Source: an uncultured Paracoccaceae bacterium (lineage in GTDB: Bacteria; Pseudomonadota; Alphaproteobacteria; Rhodobacterales; Rhodobacteraceae). Taken from it: a DNA stretch of 64,000 nt. The notes under the pieces were generated by a model. It was given only the letters and a program-made list of their open reading frames with translations, made no database searches and had not been told where the DNA came from. Positions 41,521 through 50,722 of this stretch are shown one piece after another. The DNA is taken from the NCBI GenBank assembly GCA_947489445.1, contig CANLDN010000003.1, positions 1 to 64,000 of the forward strand, given 5' to 3'. Position numbers and translations under genes: made by a program. How positions within the stretch are numbered: position 1 is the stretch's first letter; every line of letters starts with the position of its first letter.

Positions 41521-41847
41521 TCAGCCCGCGTTTTGCCGTTCCACATAAGCGCGGAGTTCTTCGGCTTCGCGCCGTGCTTCACGCAAACCGTCCATGGCCG
41601 CCCGTAATTCTGCCTCTGTCTGGCTGAGTTGGTTGGTCATCTCGGCCTCGCGTTGTTGCAGGTAGGTGATGGCCTGATCGCGGGTTTCTTCGGCTTCGTG
41701 TAACGCCTGCGCCATCTTGTCGAGTTCGCCGATCTCGGCCTTGGTGACGCGGGTGAAGCGGTTGACCAGCCAACTGGCAAACCAGCCCAGCACGAAGGCC
41801 ACAAACAGGATCACGGCGGTGGCGATAATGAATTCGGTTCTGTTCAA
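41521..41847 (-). CDS. Membrane-anchored coiled-coil protein
   Basis: 108 residues. A single N-terminal membrane helix (FIIATAVILFVAFVLGWFAS) is followed by a continuous charged coiled coil (about 35-105; LDKMAQALHEAEETRDQAIT, ELRAAMDGLREARREAEELR). It is 15 bases downstream of the OmpA/BON gene on the same strand, so the pair is probably an envelope unit. Function unknown. Confidence 0.75.
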   Translation of the reverse strand: MNRTEFIIATAVILFVAFVLGWFASWLVNRFTRVTKAEIGELDKMAQALHEAEETRDQAITYLQQREAEMTNQLSQTEAELRAAMDGLREARREAEELRAYVERQNAG

Positions 41848-41862
41848 CGTACTAGCCTTTAT

Positions 41863-43782
41863 CTATTCGCCGTCAGGCTCTTCAGCCAAGGGTGTTTCTT
41901 GGGCAATTGCGTCCAGTGTCGAGGTATCCTCGGGGCTGGGTTCGGGGATGATAAGGCTGAATTCGATGCGGCGGTTCGCCTCGCGCCCTTCTTCGGTGCC
42001 ATTATCGGCAATCGGGTCCAGTTCGCCATAGCCGATCGCCTCGAACGTGCTGACGGGTACCCGGCGCGCGCGCAGGGCGGTCAGGACCGCATCGGCCCGC
42101 TGCTGCGACAATTGTTCATTCATGATTTCGCGCCCCTGACTGTCGGTATAACCCGCAACTCGGATGCGCAGGTCGCCGCATTGCTTGAGAATTTCGGCGA
42201 TGTCATCAACGACCGGCTGGGTGGCCGCGCTGATGTCGGCCGAGCTTGGGTCGAAGGTGATCTTCCGTTCTGCCGTGACCAGATTGATCCGGTCGATGCA
42301 TTCTTCGGGTGTGGGCAGGCTGGCAATTGGGTCAAGCAGTTCGACATAGGTTACATCAATTTCGAAGACCGCGCCCTGGCCCAGTTTATCGATCAACAGT
42401 CGTGAGATTTCGGCGCTGGCGTCGGGATTGCCAGTGTTGCCACGCACCTGCACCGTGTCGGGTTCCACGATGACCGCCCCGTTTGACAGCTCTGACAGTG
42501 CTTCGATCCCCGCCAGAACGCGCACGGCCCAGCCGCTGGGCAGATCATCGACAACCCGCGTGCCCATCGTCAACTGACGTTGGCCGAATTTGGCGACGGC
42601 AAAGTTTTTCGCGACGGTATTGGTGACATCATCGGGGATGCGCCCGCGCAGTTGCACCTGTCCTTCGGGGCTGAGGGTTGCGGTGAATTGCGGTGGGCCG
42701 CCGGGTGTTGCCTCGGGCAGGACGGGCAGTTCGGCGGTCAGGGCAAACGCCTCTGGCAGGGCGTTTTCGAGTTCGCCCACGGTGTCATCGAATGTGCGCT
42801 GGCCTGTGCCCAGAGGTGCAACCAATGTGATGTCGGTGTCTGCGATGGTCACCGTGCCGCCGCCCAGTTCGCCAATGGCCGAGATCGACAATGCAACAGC
42901 ATCGCCCCATGTTCGCGATGGTGCACCAAGGGCCAGCGTGCAATTGGCCTGATTGGTGAAGCCTACGGCAGTGGCCGCGTTGATGATTGCGCTGCGTGCC
43001 TCTTCGGTATCGGCGGCGCAGGCATCGAAATGCGGGCCCGCGTCATCAATGATAAAGCGTGTGGTGAAGGGTGAAATGACCGGGCGCGGCGCGCTGATAT
43101 CGACCGCCAGCCGCACGTTGCGGGGTGTGTTGCGCGCCAGTGCAGCTTCCAGACTGCGTTTTTCATCGGGACTGTCAGAGATCGCGTTGACCACGACCCT
43201 GTCCGCGTTCACCGAAATCTTGGACCGCGGCAGCATTTCGAGGGCGCGTAGCGCGTAGCTGAGCGCATCGGGCCATGCATCCGGTATAGGGTAGTCGCCG
43301 ACTTCGAGCAGGTCGGTCACCGGCTGGCCGTCGGCGATATCGGTGATCCGGTCTGCGAGATCTTCGCGGTCTGTTGCGGCCGGGATCAACCCGATCAGAG
43401 AGACGCCACTGTCGTTACGTAATATCTCAATCGCGAATTCGGGGGGCGCGATTTGCGCCGAATCGGCGACCGACAAATTGTCGATCACCCGGCTGGCATC
43501 GACCATTTCACCCGCAGCAGAGATGGCGCGAAAACGTGTGGCTTCGGTTGGTGCGACCCCTTCGAGGATGACCTGCAGCCCGTCCCCCAGCACGGACGCC
43601 CATTCATACCCTTGATCTAAAAGGGTTTCCTGCACGGCCGCGACGGACCGTTCCTCGACGATGGACACGGTTGTGCGTGCCGCTGCCAGTGACCCGAAGG
43701 CGGCAATCGCGAATGCGACAGTGCGGATGAGGAGGGCTGAAATGGGCATGCGTGTCCGTTTGTTTGGGCTGGCCTTCTCCAT
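41863..43782 (-). CDS. OmpA-family envelope protein with BON-like domains
   Basis: About 639 residues. A signal peptide ends in a short Ala-rich stretch. The long middle has BON-like modules (VQLRGRIPDDVTNTVAKNFA, VIVEPDTVQVRGNTGNPDAS) and acidic beta segments. The C-terminal OmpA domain has ERKITFDPSSADISAATQPV, LRIRVAGYTDSQGREIMNEQ, LSQQRADAVLTALRARRVPV, and EGREANRRIEFSL. It would bind peptidoglycan in the periplasm. Start choice is between 43782 and 43749; both leave a signal peptide. It is followed by the coiled-coil gene and preceded by ubiA. Confidence 0.85.
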   Translation of the reverse strand: MEKASPNKRTRMPISALLIRTVAFAIAAFGSLAAARTTVSIVEERSVAAVQETLLDQGYEWASVLGDGLQVILEGVAPTEATRFRAISAAGEMVDASRVIDNLSVADSAQIAPPEFAIEILRNDSGVSLIGLIPAATDREDLADRITDIADGQPVTDLLEVGDYPIPDAWPDALSYALRALEMLPRSKISVNADRVVVNAISDSPDEKRSLEAALARNTPRNVRLAVDISAPRPVISPFTTRFIIDDAGPHFDACAADTEEARSAIINAATAVGFTNQANCTLALGAPSRTWGDAVALSISAIGELGGGTVTIADTDITLVAPLGTGQRTFDDTVGELENALPEAFALTAELPVLPEATPGGPPQFTATLSPEGQVQLRGRIPDDVTNTVAKNFAVAKFGQRQLTMGTRVVDDLPSGWAVRVLAGIEALSELSNGAVIVEPDTVQVRGNTGNPDASAEISRLLIDKLGQGAVFEIDVTYVELLDPIASLPTPEECIDRINLVTAERKITFDPSSADISAATQPVVDDIAEILKQCGDLRIRVAGYTDSQGREIMNEQLSQQRADAVLTALRARRVPVSTFEAIGYGELDPIADNGTEEGREANRRIEFSLIIPEPSPEDTSTLDAIAQETPLAEEPDGE

Positions 43783-43806
43783 AGGCCGCTGCGGGCCGGT
43801 GATCAA

Positions 43807-44772
43807 TCACACGAAAAGGGCCAAGGCGAAAAATGGCAGGGGGATGAACCCCGCGTTTCGGTTTGACCGGAAAAGCCTTAACAATTGATCATTGTCATCT
43901 GCATCGAACCGTTGGGTCTGCCAGGTCAGGTGCCAGCCCAGTGCCCACGGCCCCCCCAGTGCGATTACGAGCGACAAAACCGACCGATCCAAACAGGCCA
44001 GCACAACAGCCGCCCCGAACAGCAATACGGTGATGGTCATGAACAGCCGTAGCCATTTGCGCGTGTCATCCCCGAAAAGCCGCGCTGTCGATTTGACTCC
44101 GATCAGGGCATCGTCTTCGGTGTCCTGATGGGCATAGATGGTGTCATAGAACAACGTCCATGCGATCCCGGCGCAGTATAGGATCAGCGGTACGGGCCCC
44201 ACGCTGTTGGTGTGTGCGGCCCAGGCAAGCAATGCCCCCCAGTTGAACGCCAGCCCAAGGAACGCCTGCGGCCACCATGTGAACCGTTTGGCGAAGGGGT
44301 AAATCGCGACTGGGAGCAGTGCGATGATCCCCAGCACGATGGCCGTGTTGTAGAATGACAGCAGGATCACGAAGGCGATTAGCGCCTGAATGACCATCCA
44401 GATGACGGCGCCCCGGACGGTGACCTGCCCCGATGGGATGGGCCGCGACCGGGTCCGCGCGACAGAGCCGTCAATGTCCCGGTCCGTGATGTCGTTCCAG
44501 GTGCAGCCCGCCCCGCGCATCAGGAATGCCCCCACCGCGCAGGCCCCAATGGTCCACAGGTCATGGCTGCTATAGCTGTCTGTCGCCAGCATCGCGAGGC
44601 TGAGCCCCCAGAGGCATGGCAGATAAAGCAACCATGTCCCGATGGGCCGGTCCGCCCGGCTCAGGCGCAGATAGGGTCGGGTCGGGGCAGGCGCGAACCT
44701 GTCGACCCAATTGCCCTTGACCGCGTCAGCGACGGTGTCTTCAGGCTCTGGCGTCTGGACGTTCTCGGTCAT
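43807..44772 (-). CDS. ubiA: 4-hydroxybenzoate polyprenyltransferase
   Basis: 321 residues, polytopic. Ubiquinone-pathway prenyltransferase. The first Asp-rich motif is CTWNDITDRDIDGSVARTRS, and the second is TIYAHQDTEDDALIGVKSTA. About eight or nine helices follow the usual order. The start 44772 gives MTENVQTPEP; longer frames run across the rsmE start. The stop lies 24 bases before the start of the next gene, the BON/OmpA gene, so it leads that operon. It is divergent from rsmE, with 12 bases between start codons. Confidence 0.95.
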   Translation of the reverse strand: MTENVQTPEPEDTVADAVKGNWVDRFAPAPTRPYLRLSRADRPIGTWLLYLPCLWGLSLAMLATDSYSSHDLWTIGACAVGAFLMRGAGCTWNDITDRDIDGSVARTRSRPIPSGQVTVRGAVIWMVIQALIAFVILLSFYNTAIVLGIIALLPVAIYPFAKRFTWWPQAFLGLAFNWGALLAWAAHTNSVGPVPLILYCAGIAWTLFYDTIYAHQDTEDDALIGVKSTARLFGDDTRKWLRLFMTITVLLFGAAVVLACLDRSVLSLVIALGGPWALGWHLTWQTQRFDADDNDQLLRLFRSNRNAGFIPLPFFALALFV

Positions 44773-44784
44773 ATGGTCCGCCTT

Positions 44785-45540
44785 ATGGCATCCAAGGTTC
44801 GTCTTTATGTAGAGCACCCTTTGGGGGAAGGGCAATCGGTTCCGCTGAACCGTGATCAGGCGCATTATTTGTTTGGTGTAATGCGGTTGGCGGTGGGCAC
44901 GGTGCTGTCACTGATCAATGGCACCGATGGCGAATGGGATGCGCAGGTCGCTGAGGCGGGCAAGAAAGGCGGCGTGCTTGTTTGTATTGCCCAAACCAAA
45001 CCGTTGCAGATGCCCCCTGATCTGTGGTTGATGTTTGCCCCTATCCGCAAGGAACGCACCGCGTTTATCGTTGAAAAAGCGGTGGAGATGGGGGCGGGCC
45101 GGATCATGCCGGTGCAGACAGCGTATACCCAAAGCGCCAACCGTATCCGCGTCGATAAGTTGCAGGCGCATGCCGTCGAGGCGGCTGAGCAATGTGGCGG
45201 GACGTTTGTGCCCCCCGTGGATGATCTGGTGAAGCTGGAGAAAGTGTTGGCCGAATGGCCTGCTGATCGCATCATCATGTTCTGCGATGAGTCCATGGCG
45301 GATACTCGCGGCAACCCCAGGATTTCCCAAATGCGCCGTGATGGGCATTCACCAGGACCGTGGGCCGTGTTGATTGGCCCCGAGGGTGGGTTCTCCCCTC
45401 AAGAGCAGAGCAAGTTGTACGAAATGAGCGAGAGAGGCCAAGTTCATCATGTTGATCTTGGCCCCCGAATCTTACGCGCTGACACCGCTGCCGTCGCAGC
45501 GTTGGCACTTTGGCAGTATGAGTTGGGAGATTGGTATTGA
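44785..45540 (+). CDS. rsmE: 16S rRNA m3U1498 methyltransferase
   Basis: 251 residues. SPOUT-fold enzyme acting on 16S rRNA U1498. The N-terminal PUA-like part has NRDQAHYLFGVMRLAVGTVL, the SAM knot has VLIGPEGGFSPQEQSKLYEM, and the C-terminal LGPRILRADTAAVAALALWQ is the family signature. ATG 44785 is close to the ubiA start. The stop overlaps a TTG start of the next gene. Confidence 0.96.
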   Translation: MASKVRLYVEHPLGEGQSVPLNRDQAHYLFGVMRLAVGTVLSLINGTDGEWDAQVAEAGKKGGVLVCIAQTKPLQMPPDLWLMFAPIRKERTAFIVEKAVEMGAGRIMPVQTAYTQSANRIRVDKLQAHAVEAAEQCGGTFVPPVDDLVKLEKVLAEWPADRIIMFCDESMADTRGNPRISQMRRDGHSPGPWAVLIGPEGGFSPQEQSKLYEMSERGQVHHVDLGPRILRADTAAVAALALWQYELGDWY

Positions 45541-46376
45541 TCCTTGCCACTCCATCTGATCAGGCGGCGATTGAGGCGTTCCTCGCCCCACATGCCCCGT
45601 TTGCCATGTTTCCGCTCAATAACTTGGCCCATTACGGCATGGCGGGGGGCAGTGATTATGCTGTCACCTGTTGGCTGGCCCGTCATGATGGCCAGATAAC
45701 GGATGTAATGACCCTGTGTGACAACGGGATAGCAATGCCGTTTTTGCCCTCGGCTGATTATGCCGGTGCTGTTGCTGCGATGGGTGATCGTCCGTTGAGT
45801 GGTGTTATTGGTCCGCGCGCGCAGGTGCGCGGGATTGAGGCGCTTGGGTTTGCTGATGCCCCTCGCACATTGGATCATGATGAGCCACATTTCCTGTTGG
45901 CGCTGGACCAGATGCTTGTGCCGGATGGTCCGGGTGTTTTGTGCCCGTTGGAGGACGCATCGGAGGCGGTTATCAAGGCCTGGATGCTGGATTATCAGCT
46001 TGGCGCGTTGAATACGCCAGAGGCTGAGGCGCAGAGCGCGGTGGAAAGTAGCTATGCCAACTATGTTGTTCGCGACAGTCATCGCGTGTTGATGGAGGAT
46101 GATACGCCGCTGGCGATGACCGGGTTTAATGCGCAGTTGCCGGATATTGTGCAGATTGGTGGCGTGTATACGCCGCCTGACTTGCGCGGGCGGGGGTATG
46201 CCCGGCGGGCGCTCGCGTTGCATTTGGCGGAGGCGGCGGGGCGCGGTGTGACCCGTGGCACGTTGTTTTCCGCAAGCGATGCGGCGGCGCGGGCGTATCG
46301 CGCGATTGGGTTTGAACGAATTGGGGATTGGACGTTGCTGTTGTTTGATGGTCCCCAGCGGCGGGCGGGCACATGA
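45537..46376 (+). CDS. GNAT family acetyltransferase (tandem copy 1)
   Basis: 279 residues. N-terminal MILATPSDQAAIEAFL, PFAMFPLNNLAHYGM parallel the second copy, and the C-terminal acetyl-CoA loop is QIGGVYTPPDLRGRGYARRA. An unusual TTG start at 45537 is chosen because it aligns exactly with the ATG of the paralogue (MIFATPADRAAIEAFL) and overlaps the rsmE stop (TTGA). The N-terminal half lacks a recognised catalytic pocket and may bind the acceptor. Substrate unknown. Confidence 0.8.
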   Translation: MILATPSDQAAIEAFLAPHAPFAMFPLNNLAHYGMAGGSDYAVTCWLARHDGQITDVMTLCDNGIAMPFLPSADYAGAVAAMGDRPLSGVIGPRAQVRGIEALGFADAPRTLDHDEPHFLLALDQMLVPDGPGVLCPLEDASEAVIKAWMLDYQLGALNTPEAEAQSAVESSYANYVVRDSHRVLMEDDTPLAMTGFNAQLPDIVQIGGVYTPPDLRGRGYARRALALHLAEAAGRGVTRGTLFSASDAAARAYRAIGFERIGDWTLLLFDGPQRRAGT

Positions 46377-47212
46377 TATTTGCGACACCTGCGGATCGTG
46401 CGGCGATTGAAGCGTTCTTGCATGATCATGCTGCCGTATCGATGTTTCCGCTGTCCAATCTGGACCTGCACGGCATGGCTGGTGGGCATCCGCGGGCCAT
46501 GCGGTTCTGGTTGCGGTGGGCCGAGGGGCAGGTGAGCGATGTGCTGGGTGTGTCGGATGAGGGGATGGTTTTTCCCGTTTGCCCCACCGGACCATGGGGC
46601 GAGATCGCAGTGATTTTGGCGGGTCAAAACGTGATCGGCGTGATCGGCGATGCGGCACTGGTGGCGGCCTGCCGCATGGCGTTGGGGTTGGTCGATGAGG
46701 GTGCTTTAGACACGGTTGAGCCGCTTTATACCTTGCCGTTGGATACGTTGATCTTGCCCGATGCGGGCCAGTTCGTTTTGCAGCCCTTGCGGGAAAGTGG
46801 CTTGAAACGTCTGACCCATTGGCGTGCGGCTTTTTGTGAAGAGGCGATGGGTTATACCCCGGATGCTGCGATGGAGCGGGCGATGGGGGATGTGGCGGAA
46901 TATGTTGAGCGTGATACCCACCGCGTGCTGATGGATGGGGGCACACCGGTTGCGATGACAGGGTTTAATGCAGCGTTGCCGCAGGTCGTGCAGGTGGGTG
47001 GGGTCTATACCCCGCCGAAAAATCGCGGACGTGGTTACGCGCGCCTGGCCGTCGCCCTGCATCTGGCGGAGGCGCGCGCGAGGGGTGTGAAGAATGCTGT
47101 GTTGTCGGCGGCAAGTCAGGCCGCGTGCCGCGCCTATGAGGCGATCGGATTTCGCCGGACGGGGTCGTTCGGGGTTTTGGCATATGATATCCCGCAGGTG
47201 ATCCATGGCTGA
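46373..47212 (+). CDS. GNAT family acetyltransferase (tandem copy 2)
   Basis: 279 residues, closely related in layout to the previous gene: MIFATPADRAAIEAFL, VSMFPLSNLDLHGMAGG at the start, DTHRVLMDGGTPVAMTGFNA and VGGVYTPPKNRGRGYARLAV at the acetyl-CoA site. It is a clear tandem duplicate. The start overlaps the previous stop by 4 bases (ATGA) and its stop overlaps the next start. Substrate unknown. Confidence 0.83.
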   Translation: MIFATPADRAAIEAFLHDHAAVSMFPLSNLDLHGMAGGHPRAMRFWLRWAEGQVSDVLGVSDEGMVFPVCPTGPWGEIAVILAGQNVIGVIGDAALVAACRMALGLVDEGALDTVEPLYTLPLDTLILPDAGQFVLQPLRESGLKRLTHWRAAFCEEAMGYTPDAAMERAMGDVAEYVERDTHRVLMDGGTPVAMTGFNAALPQVVQVGGVYTPPKNRGRGYARLAVALHLAEARARGVKNAVLSAASQAACRAYEAIGFRRTGSFGVLAYDIPQVIHG

Positions 47213-47723
47213 GTTTTTTCGCCCCGAAGTGCGCGCCTTTGCCTGGCGTTGGCGTGATGTTCTGCTGGGGGTCGCGCTGGTCTTGCTAGGGATTTGGTGG
47301 CGTCTTGGCAGTGTCGGCATTGGCCAATGGCTGGGCTATGGCATGATCGGGCTGGGTGTGATCTGGGCCTTGGCCGGTGCGCAGCGCGCCCGGTTTCGTC
47401 AGGATGGTGACGGCCCCGGTGTTGTGCAGATCAGGGAACGTCGTCTGGCCTATTTCGGCCCCTTGGATGGCGGGGTGATTGATGTGGCCGATTTGACCAT
47501 GCTGGAGCTGGACCCGACCGCCCATCCCGCGCCCCATTGGGTGCTGACCGGTGTCGGCGGGCAGCGGATTGCCATTCCGATCAATGCCAAAGGTGCCGAA
47601 GAGCTGTTTGATATCTTTGCAGGACTGCCCGGTATAAAGACGACGACCATGTTGGACGTGTTATCACGCACACCTGATGCGCGCGTGATCATATGGAGTA
47701 AAGTCAGGCCGCTCTTGCATTGA
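47205..47723 (+). CDS. PH-like small membrane protein
   Basis: 172 residues. Two membrane helices (DVLLGVALVLLGIWWRLGSV and LGYGMIGLGVIWALAGAQRA) precede a soluble domain (VVQIRERRLAYFGPLDGGVI, IDVADLTMLELDPTAHPAPH). The layout resembles the PH-like pair at 35.1-36.1 kb, and the interval 52.0-53.6 kb holds comparable proteins. Function unknown. The start overlaps the second GNAT stop by 8 bases, so it is the last gene of the rsmE unit before gshA. Confidence 0.72.
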   Translation: MAEFFRPEVRAFAWRWRDVLLGVALVLLGIWWRLGSVGIGQWLGYGMIGLGVIWALAGAQRARFRQDGDGPGVVQIRERRLAYFGPLDGGVIDVADLTMLELDPTAHPAPHWVLTGVGGQRIAIPINAKGAEELFDIFAGLPGIKTTTMLDVLSRTPDARVIIWSKVRPLLH

Positions 47724-47781
47724 CACCGGCCTTCGTTCACTTCACCGATAGATTTCTGATGTGCAAAACGGAGCCTTCGCA

Positions 47782-49152
47782 ATGTCAATTCCTCAATCTG
47801 GCGGTGGCCCTATTGAACGGTATGAACAACTGGTTGAGGTGCTGTCGAACGGGTGCAAGCCCAAGGATCAGTGGCGCATTGGAACAGAGCACGAGAAGTT
47901 CGGATATTGTCAGGATAGCCTGAAACCATTGCCCTATGATGGCGAGCGTTCGATCAGGGCGGTGCTGGAAGGCTTGCAGCATCGGTTTGGATGGGACCCG
48001 GTGTTTGAAGAAGGCAATATCATCGGCCTGACCAAGGATGGCGCCAATGTCAGCCTTGAGCCGGGCGGCGCGCTGGAGCTGTCAGGTGCCCCGCTGGAGA
48101 CGATCCATCAGACCTGCGACGAGGTGAACGAGCACCTGGCAGAGGTCAAATCAGTCTCGGACGAGATTGGGGTGAAATTCATTGGTCTGGGGGCCGCCCC
48201 TGAATGGACGCATGAGCAGATGCCGCTGATGCCCAAGGGCCGTTACAAGTTGATGAACAACTATATGGAAAAGGTGGGCACGATGGGCACGGCGATGATG
48301 CGCCGGACCTGTACGGTGCAGGTGAACCTTGATTTCGGGTCCGAGGCGGACATGGTGCAAAAGATGCGTGTCGCATTGGCGTTGCAGCCGGTTGCCGTGG
48401 CCCTATTTGCCAATTCGCCGTTTTTCGAGGGCAAGGTGAACGGCCATAAATCATGGCGGTCGCGCATCTGGCGGTCATTGGATGCCGACCGGACAGGGAT
48501 GCTGCCGTTTGTGTTTGAGGATGGGTTCGGGTTTGAGGCTTGGGTGGAATGGGTTCTCGATGTGCCGATGTATTTTGTCTATCGCGACGGGAAATATATC
48601 GACGCGCTGGGCATGTCGTTCCGGGATTTCCTGAAAGGTGAATTGCCTGCATTGCCGGGTGAAAAGCCGCTGATCAGCGACTGGGCCGATCATTTGACAA
48701 CCGTATTTCCCGAGGCGCGGGTCAAGCAGTTTATCGAAATGCGCGGGGCTGACGGTGGTCCGTGGCGTCGTTTGTGTGCGTTACCAGCGTTTTGGGTGGG
48801 GCTGATGTATGATCAGACGGCATTGGATGCGGCGTGGGATCTGTGCAAGCATTGGACCGCCGAACAACGCGAGGGGTTGCGGGTCGCGGCATCCGTTGAC
48901 GGTTTGCAGGCGCAGGTTGATGGGATCAACATGCATGATCTTGCCCGCGAGGCCGTGGCGATTTCAGAGGCTGGCTTGAAAGCCCGCGCCCGCGCCGGCG
49001 CGGGCGGGCTGGTTCCGGACGAGACGCATTTCCTGAATGCGCTGAAGGAAAGCGTTGAGACGGGCAAGACATTGGCCGACGAATTGCTGGACCATTATCA
49101 CGGCGACTGGAACGGCGATCTGAAGCGGGTTTATGCGGAGTATAGTTACTAA
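47782..49152 (+). CDS. gshA: Glutamate-cysteine ligase
   Basis: 456 residues, the plant/alphaproteobacterial type. It catalyses the first step of glutathione synthesis. RIGTEHEKFGY near the N-terminus is the glutamate/ATP site, followed by NVSLEPGGALELSGAPLETI, GRYKLMNNYMEKVGTMGTAM and RTCTVQVNLDFGSEADMVQK. The C-terminal region with WVGLMYDQTALDAAWDLCKH is also typical. Start 47782 gives MSIPQSGGGPIERYE. It lies 58 bases after the membrane-protein gene and faces the next gene tail to tail. Confidence 0.95.
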   Translation: MSIPQSGGGPIERYEQLVEVLSNGCKPKDQWRIGTEHEKFGYCQDSLKPLPYDGERSIRAVLEGLQHRFGWDPVFEEGNIIGLTKDGANVSLEPGGALELSGAPLETIHQTCDEVNEHLAEVKSVSDEIGVKFIGLGAAPEWTHEQMPLMPKGRYKLMNNYMEKVGTMGTAMMRRTCTVQVNLDFGSEADMVQKMRVALALQPVAVALFANSPFFEGKVNGHKSWRSRIWRSLDADRTGMLPFVFEDGFGFEAWVEWVLDVPMYFVYRDGKYIDALGMSFRDFLKGELPALPGEKPLISDWADHLTTVFPEARVKQFIEMRGADGGPWRRLCALPAFWVGLMYDQTALDAAWDLCKHWTAEQREGLRVAASVDGLQAQVDGINMHDLAREAVAISEAGLKARARAGAGGLVPDETHFLNALKESVETGKTLADELLDHYHGDWNGDLKRVYAEYSY

Positions 49153-49171
49153 GGCCGTGCTTTTGGCATTT

Positions 49172-49999
49172 TCAGATTGGGTTGAGTAAGTCCGCAAGCG
49201 TTTTGGGCACAAAGGTCTTGGTGGACGATTTATACATCAGTTGACCGGATTTGTTGGTGTGGCCACTGCGCCCATAGGCATAACACATCTCGTGCGCAAG
49301 AACAGCGCCCTCATCGAGCGGGCTGACATCATCTTCGTAAAAGCAGGTCTTCACCGATTCATACGTCGCGGCCTGCGTTGTGTCAGAGTTGCCTGCCTTG
49401 GCCTCAAGTTCTGGAACGAAGAAAACTTCGAACTCTTTGCGTGCTATCTGGTTCTGTATGCGCCAGCCGCCGATATGCCGCGCCAGGGCGAGTATGTTGT
49501 TCTTGCCATCCAGAGATAATGCGGCGCCCCCTGCTGACAAATCGCAGATCTGCTCGGACATTTTGATGATCTTTACATTCGCCTGCGGCTGCAGAATTCG
49601 GTTTGCGTCAAGGATCATCGTATCCACACTGCCAATTGTTCGCGATGTCTGACGCCCGCCGCTGAGCGTCACGTAGCTGAACCCGGTGGGGATGTAACGG
49701 ACAGGCCTGACCGCAACCTCAAGGCATTTGGATCTGTCGCGGCGGGCCGTAGATGTATCCCAGACGACATCAGCTATGCCGGGGCCTACGCCACGCAGTG
49801 TCAATTTGTATTTCGATCCAAAGGGAACGTAGGAGACGATCTTGACGATGCTGTCGTCAGTAGAAACTGGCTGAACTGCTTCGTGCTTTCCATCGACCAA
49901 GATAGTGCGTGTTTCAAGCACCGGGATGGTTTGAAAATACTCGCCCAGTGCTTTGTCAAAGCCCGTGTTCTCTTGTTCCGGGCCAAGTCGTATAGACAT
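49172..49999 (-). CDS. Metalloprotease-like protein with a degenerate zinc motif
   Basis: 275 residues. The C-terminal VLAHEMCYAYGRSGHTN resembles the metzincin motif HExxHxxGxxH, but the second His is Tyr (HEMCY) and the third is Gly (GRSGH). A following GQLMYKSS resembles a Met-turn. The protein also contains ANRILQPQANVKIIKM, which I recognise in related metalloprotease-like proteins. No signal peptide is seen. Start 49999 follows AGGAG; a GTG at 50050 is far from any site. It could be a pseudo-protease or use unusual zinc ligands. Convergent with gshA. Confidence 0.65.
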   Translation of the reverse strand: MSIRLGPEQENTGFDKALGEYFQTIPVLETRTILVDGKHEAVQPVSTDDSIVKIVSYVPFGSKYKLTLRGVGPGIADVVWDTSTARRDRSKCLEVAVRPVRYIPTGFSYVTLSGGRQTSRTIGSVDTMILDANRILQPQANVKIIKMSEQICDLSAGGAALSLDGKNNILALARHIGGWRIQNQIARKEFEVFFVPELEAKAGNSDTTQAATYESVKTCFYEDDVSPLDEGAVLAHEMCYAYGRSGHTNKSGQLMYKSSTKTFVPKTLADLLNPI

Positions 50000-50104
50000 T
50001 CGAATCTCCTGATACCTTTGGTCAGGGTCAGTTCTTTTTGCTGGAACCACAAGGCTTTGCGGAGGCTGGTACCTCCTTTTTTGATAGCCGATCAGATGAT
50101 GCAG

Positions 50105-50722
50105 CTATGTCTTCTGAGGCTTCGCCCCGATCTTGGTCTCGGTGCCCGCGCGCAGCCGTTTGATGTTGCCCCAATGGCGCCCGTACATGATCAGGCACAG
50201 TACGATGCCCAGAAAAAAGCTGCCGCCGTATCCGTTGAATGCCATGACCACGGGCAGCCAGCCAGCAGCAGTCAGCGCTGCGAGTGACGAATACCGGCTG
50301 ATTACGGCGATCACGATCCAAATGCCGCAGGCCGCCAGCCCCAATGGCCACGCATAGGCGAGCATGATGCCAAAATAGGTGGCAACACCTTTGCCACCGT
50401 TGAACCGCAGCCAGACCGGAAAGCAGTGCCCGATAAAGGCCAGAAGCGCTGCCATTTGCACCGCGTCATCCGCCGCGAATTGTCGCGCGACCAACACGGC
50501 AACGGCGCCCTTGGCCGCGTCACCGAGCAAGGTCAGGAGAGCTGCCTTTTTATTGCCGGTGCGCAGAACATTGGTTGCCCCGATATTCCCCGATCCGATA
50601 TCCCGCAGATTGCCGAGGTTCATTGCCCGTGCGACGAAAATACCTGTCGGGATGGAGCCCAGCAGGTAGCCGACGACCGCAAAGAGCAGCAGAATAAGTG
50701 GTGCGCTTTCGATTGTTGGCAT
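50105..50722 (-). CDS. plsY: Glycerol-3-phosphate acyltransferase (PlsY)
   Basis: 205 residues, five membrane helices. The acyl-phosphate-dependent first step of phospholipid synthesis. GYLLGSIPTGIFVARAMNLG, RDIGSGNIGATNVLRTGNKK and HCFPVWLRFNGGKGVATYFG are the conserved cytosolic loops. The start touches the pyrC-like stop by a single base (50722). It belongs to the pyrB operon and is probably translated with it. Confidence 0.94.
   Translation of the reverse strand: MPTIESAPLILLLFAVVGYLLGSIPTGIFVARAMNLGNLRDIGSGNIGATNVLRTGNKKAALLTLLGDAAKGAVAVLVARQFAADDAVQMAALLAFIGHCFPVWLRFNGGKGVATYFGIMLAYAWPLGLAACGIWIVIAVISRYSSLAALTAAGWLPVVMAFNGYGGSFFLGIVLCLIMYGRHWGNIKRLRAGTETKIGAKPQKT

Noticed and set aside
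45447..46946. 499-codon reverse frame opposite rsmE and the GNAT pair
   Set aside because: Composition is dominated by Pro, Arg and His, typical of antisense to a GC-rich gene; the plus-strand genes are well supported.
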